From an uncultured Lachnospiraceae bacterium (GTDB taxonomy: Bacteria; Bacillota; Clostridia; Lachnospirales; Lachnospiraceae), in the NCBI GenBank assembly GCA_947174725.1, contig CAMWKA010000068.1:1-7945 (forward strand): DNA of 7,945 nucleotides. Direction: 5' to 3'. The translations under genes and the position numbers were made by a program. The notes beneath the pieces were generated by a model, which made no database searches, had not been told where the DNA came from, and saw nothing but the letters and a program-made list of their open reading frames with translations. Below, piece by piece: positions 6,901 through 7,945 of the stretch (its first letter is position 1; each line of letters begins with the position of its first letter).

Positions 6901-7498
6901 GCAGCAGCATGGGCATATGCAGGCGGTTGGGTACGACTTGTACTGTAAGATGCTGGAGGAAGCGGTCAGAGAGGAGCAGGGATTGGAAAAGGTTACTGAT
7001 ACCGCAGTCTCTGTCGATCTGGATGTGGATGCATATATTCCTCAGGAGTATATTGTTAATGAGGTGCAGAAGCTGGATATCTATAAGCGGATCGCGTCGG
7101 TACGCAGCGAAGCGGACTGTGATGAGATGCGTGACGAACTGCGCGACCGCTTTGGCGCAGTACCCGATCAGGCGGAAAATCTTCTGCGGATCGCTTTGCT
7201 TAAGGCGATGGCGGGAGACCTTTATATTACGGAGATCCGTGGAAAAGCGGGCAGGGTACGTATCATGATGCAGCAGAAGGCTCCGGTCATGATTGAAGAG
7301 ATCCCGGTTCTGCTCAATGAATATGCCGGCGATCTGAAAATGCAGCTTCAGGGACTTCCGGAGTTTATCCTGACCTATGAGATCGACGGACTTGTGGAAA
7401 AGGATGAAAAGCTTTTATTAGACCAGACAGAACGGCTTCTGCGGAATATGAGGATGTTGTATCCGGGACAGAAGGTGCCTGGCATGAAGGATGCATAA
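3938..7498 (+). CDS. mfd: Transcription-repair coupling factor (Mfd), ATP-dependent DNA translocase
   Basis: Mfd recognises RNA polymerase stalled at template-strand lesions, pushes it forward or off the DNA, and recruits UvrA for nucleotide excision repair. The protein is 1186 aa, full family length. The N-terminal UvrB-like region includes FSIRGGIMDIF (171-181) in the UvrA-contact module. A lysine-rich stretch (484-491) leads into the RNA-polymerase-interacting domain (HVGDYVIHEDYGIGIYRG, from 505). The translocase core has Walker A GDVGFGKT (655-662, K661), the Walker B box DEEQ (756-759), TATPIPRT (782-789), QLRGRVGR (to 932) and the translocation motif RDLEIRGAGTLLG (from 975). The C-terminal autoinhibitory TRCF domain begins near 1026. 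GGAGG (3927-3931) lies 6 bases before the ATG. No motif is missing and I see no frameshift. It follows pth as in Bacillus-type genomes, but without the small fin gene found between them there. Confidence 0.97.
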   Translation: MELLHFPLQGAEWYLRMQEQLHKDRVRIAVGGCVDAQKLHLISACNAPFQTGLIITYSELRAREIYEEYRFYDKNVYLYPAKDLIFYQADVNGKQMVIDRMRVFRAILSGEQMVIVTTFDALMEPVLPKEVLEDHVITIVKGGIVEEKAVALKLTAMGYERNYQVEGPGQFSIRGGIMDIFDLTQENPCRIELWGDEVDSIRSFDVLSQRSIETLDEITVYAATEMILSGTQKAEGFRKIEADAKKMMERYRTEFKTEEAHRISLLLKDLEHQLLEMDQMTNLEGYIHYFYPDTITFLKLFDERQLCIYLDEPARIKEHAAAVELEFRESMMHRLEKGYILPGQMNILRGVEETVAELSGRRSVSLYGLLGSDTLFDYDDSYTLNTRSVPSYHGSFSGLLEHLTGLKKQGYRVVILSTSRTRAQRLAKDITEEGVVASYTENGEKKLQSGEIVTFYGRLGTGYEYPGLKFTVIAETDIFGQEVKKKKKRVKYTGGTKIRSFDELHVGDYVIHEDYGIGIYRGIENIEVAHVRKDYMKIEYREGGIVYVLATALDIIQFYADRDAKAPKLNKLNTQEWKKTKAKTRLAVGEVAKELVSLYYRRQQKSGYCYSKDTVWQKEFEEMFPYEETEDQLNAIMAAKDDMESNKIMDRLICGDVGFGKTEIAIRSAFKAVQEGKQVAYLVPTTILAQQHYNTFLGRMKEYPVRIDMLSRFCTAKEIRTTLSDLKKGLVDIVIGTHRLLSKDVEFADLGLLVIDEEQRFGVTHKEKIKQMKENVDVLTLTATPIPRTLHMSMIGVRDMSVLEEAPQDRLPIQTYVMEYNEEMVREAIVRELARKGQVYYVFNRVEGIEEMTNKIAKLVPEARVAFAHGQMRETELENIMMDFIKQKIDVLVSTTIIETGLDIPNVNTMIIHDSDTFGLSQLYQLRGRVGRSNRTSYAFLMYRKDKLLKEVAEKRLTAIREFTELGSGYKIAMRDLEIRGAGTLLGKQQHGHMQAVGYDLYCKMLEEAVREEQGLEKVTDTAVSVDLDVDAYIPQEYIVNEVQKLDIYKRIASVRSEADCDEMRDELRDRFGAVPDQAENLLRIALLKAMAGDLYITEIRGKAGRVRIMMQQKAPVMIEEIPVLLNEYAGDLKMQLQGLPEFILTYEIDGLVEKDEKLLLDQTERLLRNMRMLYPGQKVPGMKDA

Positions 7499-7536
7499 GG
7501 AAACGGCAGGAAAAATATAGAAAAAATGTAAAATTA

Positions 7537-7566
7537 TTAGTATTATGCTGAAAAGTATGTTATACT
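7537..7566 (+). promoter_or_regulatory. Extended -10 promoter for the zinc-ribbon gene
   Basis: TATACT (7561-7566) preceded by TG (7558-7559) and one base gives a strong extended -10. No good -35 is visible at 16-18 bases (TTAGTA at 7537 is the best of weak choices). Transcription would start near 7573, leaving a leader of about 130 nt before ATG 7702. That leader carries TTGCGAAA (7589-7596) and its reverse complement TTTCGCAA (7652-7659), a possible long-range stem. No terminator is seen between mfd and this promoter, so read-through from mfd is possible. The 203-base gap holds no other convincing gene. Confidence 0.6.
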
Positions 7567-7701
7567 GAATATATTATACAAAAGGTAATTGCGAAAGAGT
7601 TATGCAAACCTCATGGACAGAATTGTGGAATGAAAAATAATAAAGCAATTGTTTCGCAAACGCCTATATATGATACAAGAAAAAGATGTGGGAGGATAGA
7701 G

Positions 7702-7945
7702 ATGGACAGTATGGATAATATGAAAGATTGTCCTCAATGTGGAGGTAAAGTTCTAAGTACGGCTAAGTTTTGCGGGGATTGCGGATATCGATTTCCGGCA
7801 GAGGAGACAGTGCAGTCGCCTGTTGAAAAAGATTCTATTAATGAGATAAAGATCCCTGCGCCGCCAAAGATCGAAAGTTTTGTTGCACCTGCGCAGCCGG
7901 CAGGTAGCGGTCTTGGAGCATCAACACCGGAGCAGCCGGTAAATA
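7702..7945 (+). CDS. Zinc-ribbon domain protein, N-terminal part (runs off the window)
   Basis: An open frame runs from ATG 7702 to the window end: 81 codons with no stop. The start has a strong ribosome site, GGGAGG (7690-7695), 6 bases upstream; ATGs at 7711 and 7720 are further from it. Residues 10-28 form a compact zinc ribbon, CPQCGG...FCGDCG, with cysteines at 10, 13, 24 and 27, of the kind placed at the N-terminus of many Firmicute proteins. After it comes a Pro/Ala/Glu-rich, low-complexity segment (about 33-81) that looks like a flexible linker. No membrane segment appears in the visible part. The fold is clear but the function is not; what follows the linker would decide it. It has its own promoter and is probably separate from pth-mfd. 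Confidence 0.85.
   Translation, partial: MDSMDNMKDCPQCGGKVLSTAKFCGDCGYRFPAEETVQSPVEKDSINEIKIPAPPKIESFVAPAQPAGSGLGASTPEQPVN

Noticed and set aside
6819..7268. 149-codon + strand open frame inside the end of mfd
   Set aside because: It overlaps the conserved translocation motif and C-terminal domain of Mfd in another frame and its Arg/Ser/Trp-rich translation looks like a shadow.
7602..7640. 12-codon ORF (MQTSWTELWNEK) in the leader of the zinc-ribbon gene
   Set aside because: It has no ribosome site and no amino-acid bias or attenuator structure that would suggest a leader peptide.

Overview
The window looks like a chromosomal core region of a spore-lineage Firmicute, most likely a Clostridia member near Lachnospiraceae. 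The basis is the GlgC+GlgD pair, SpoVG, strong GGAGG-type ribosome sites, extended -10 promoters (TGnTATAAT type), and the spoVG...pth...mfd order shared with Bacillus-type genomes. The taxonomic call is an inference from gene content and style; no marker RNA is present.

Layout, all genes on the + strand. (1) 1-160: an AT-only palindrome and a near-consensus extended -10 promoter, then glgC (161-1435) overlapping glgD (1432-2556) by four bases. These are the catalytic and the degenerate subunits of ADP-glucose pyrophosphorylase (glycogen synthesis). (2) 2557-2653: a short gap filled by a five-copy 15-bp tandem repeat that also reads as an in-frame small ORF ending just before spoVG (2654-2917). 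(3) 2918-3325: a 408-base gap with a perfect 14-bp hairpin, a good intrinsic terminator (2981-3013), a candidate promoter, and a roughly 240-nt leader made of consecutive, mostly perfect hairpins that ends two bases before the pth ribosome site. (4) pth (3326-3895, peptidyl-tRNA hydrolase) and mfd (3938-7498, transcription-repair coupling factor), 42 bases apart and probably one operon. (5) 7499-7701: no visible mfd terminator, a new extended -10 promoter, then the start of a zinc-ribbon protein (7702 to the window edge).

The genes are mostly housekeeping: carbon storage (glgCD), a nucleic-acid-binding developmental regulator (spoVG), rescue of peptidyl-tRNAs (pth) and rescue of stalled RNA polymerase at DNA lesions (mfd). 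Protein coding is ordinary. The unusual content is non-coding: the hairpin array in front of pth, with a hairpin loop exactly complementary to the last hairpin before the ribosome site, and the repeat/small-ORF leader in front of spoVG. Both are candidates for undescribed cis-acting RNA or for small structured repeat families; the sequence alone cannot decide between these.
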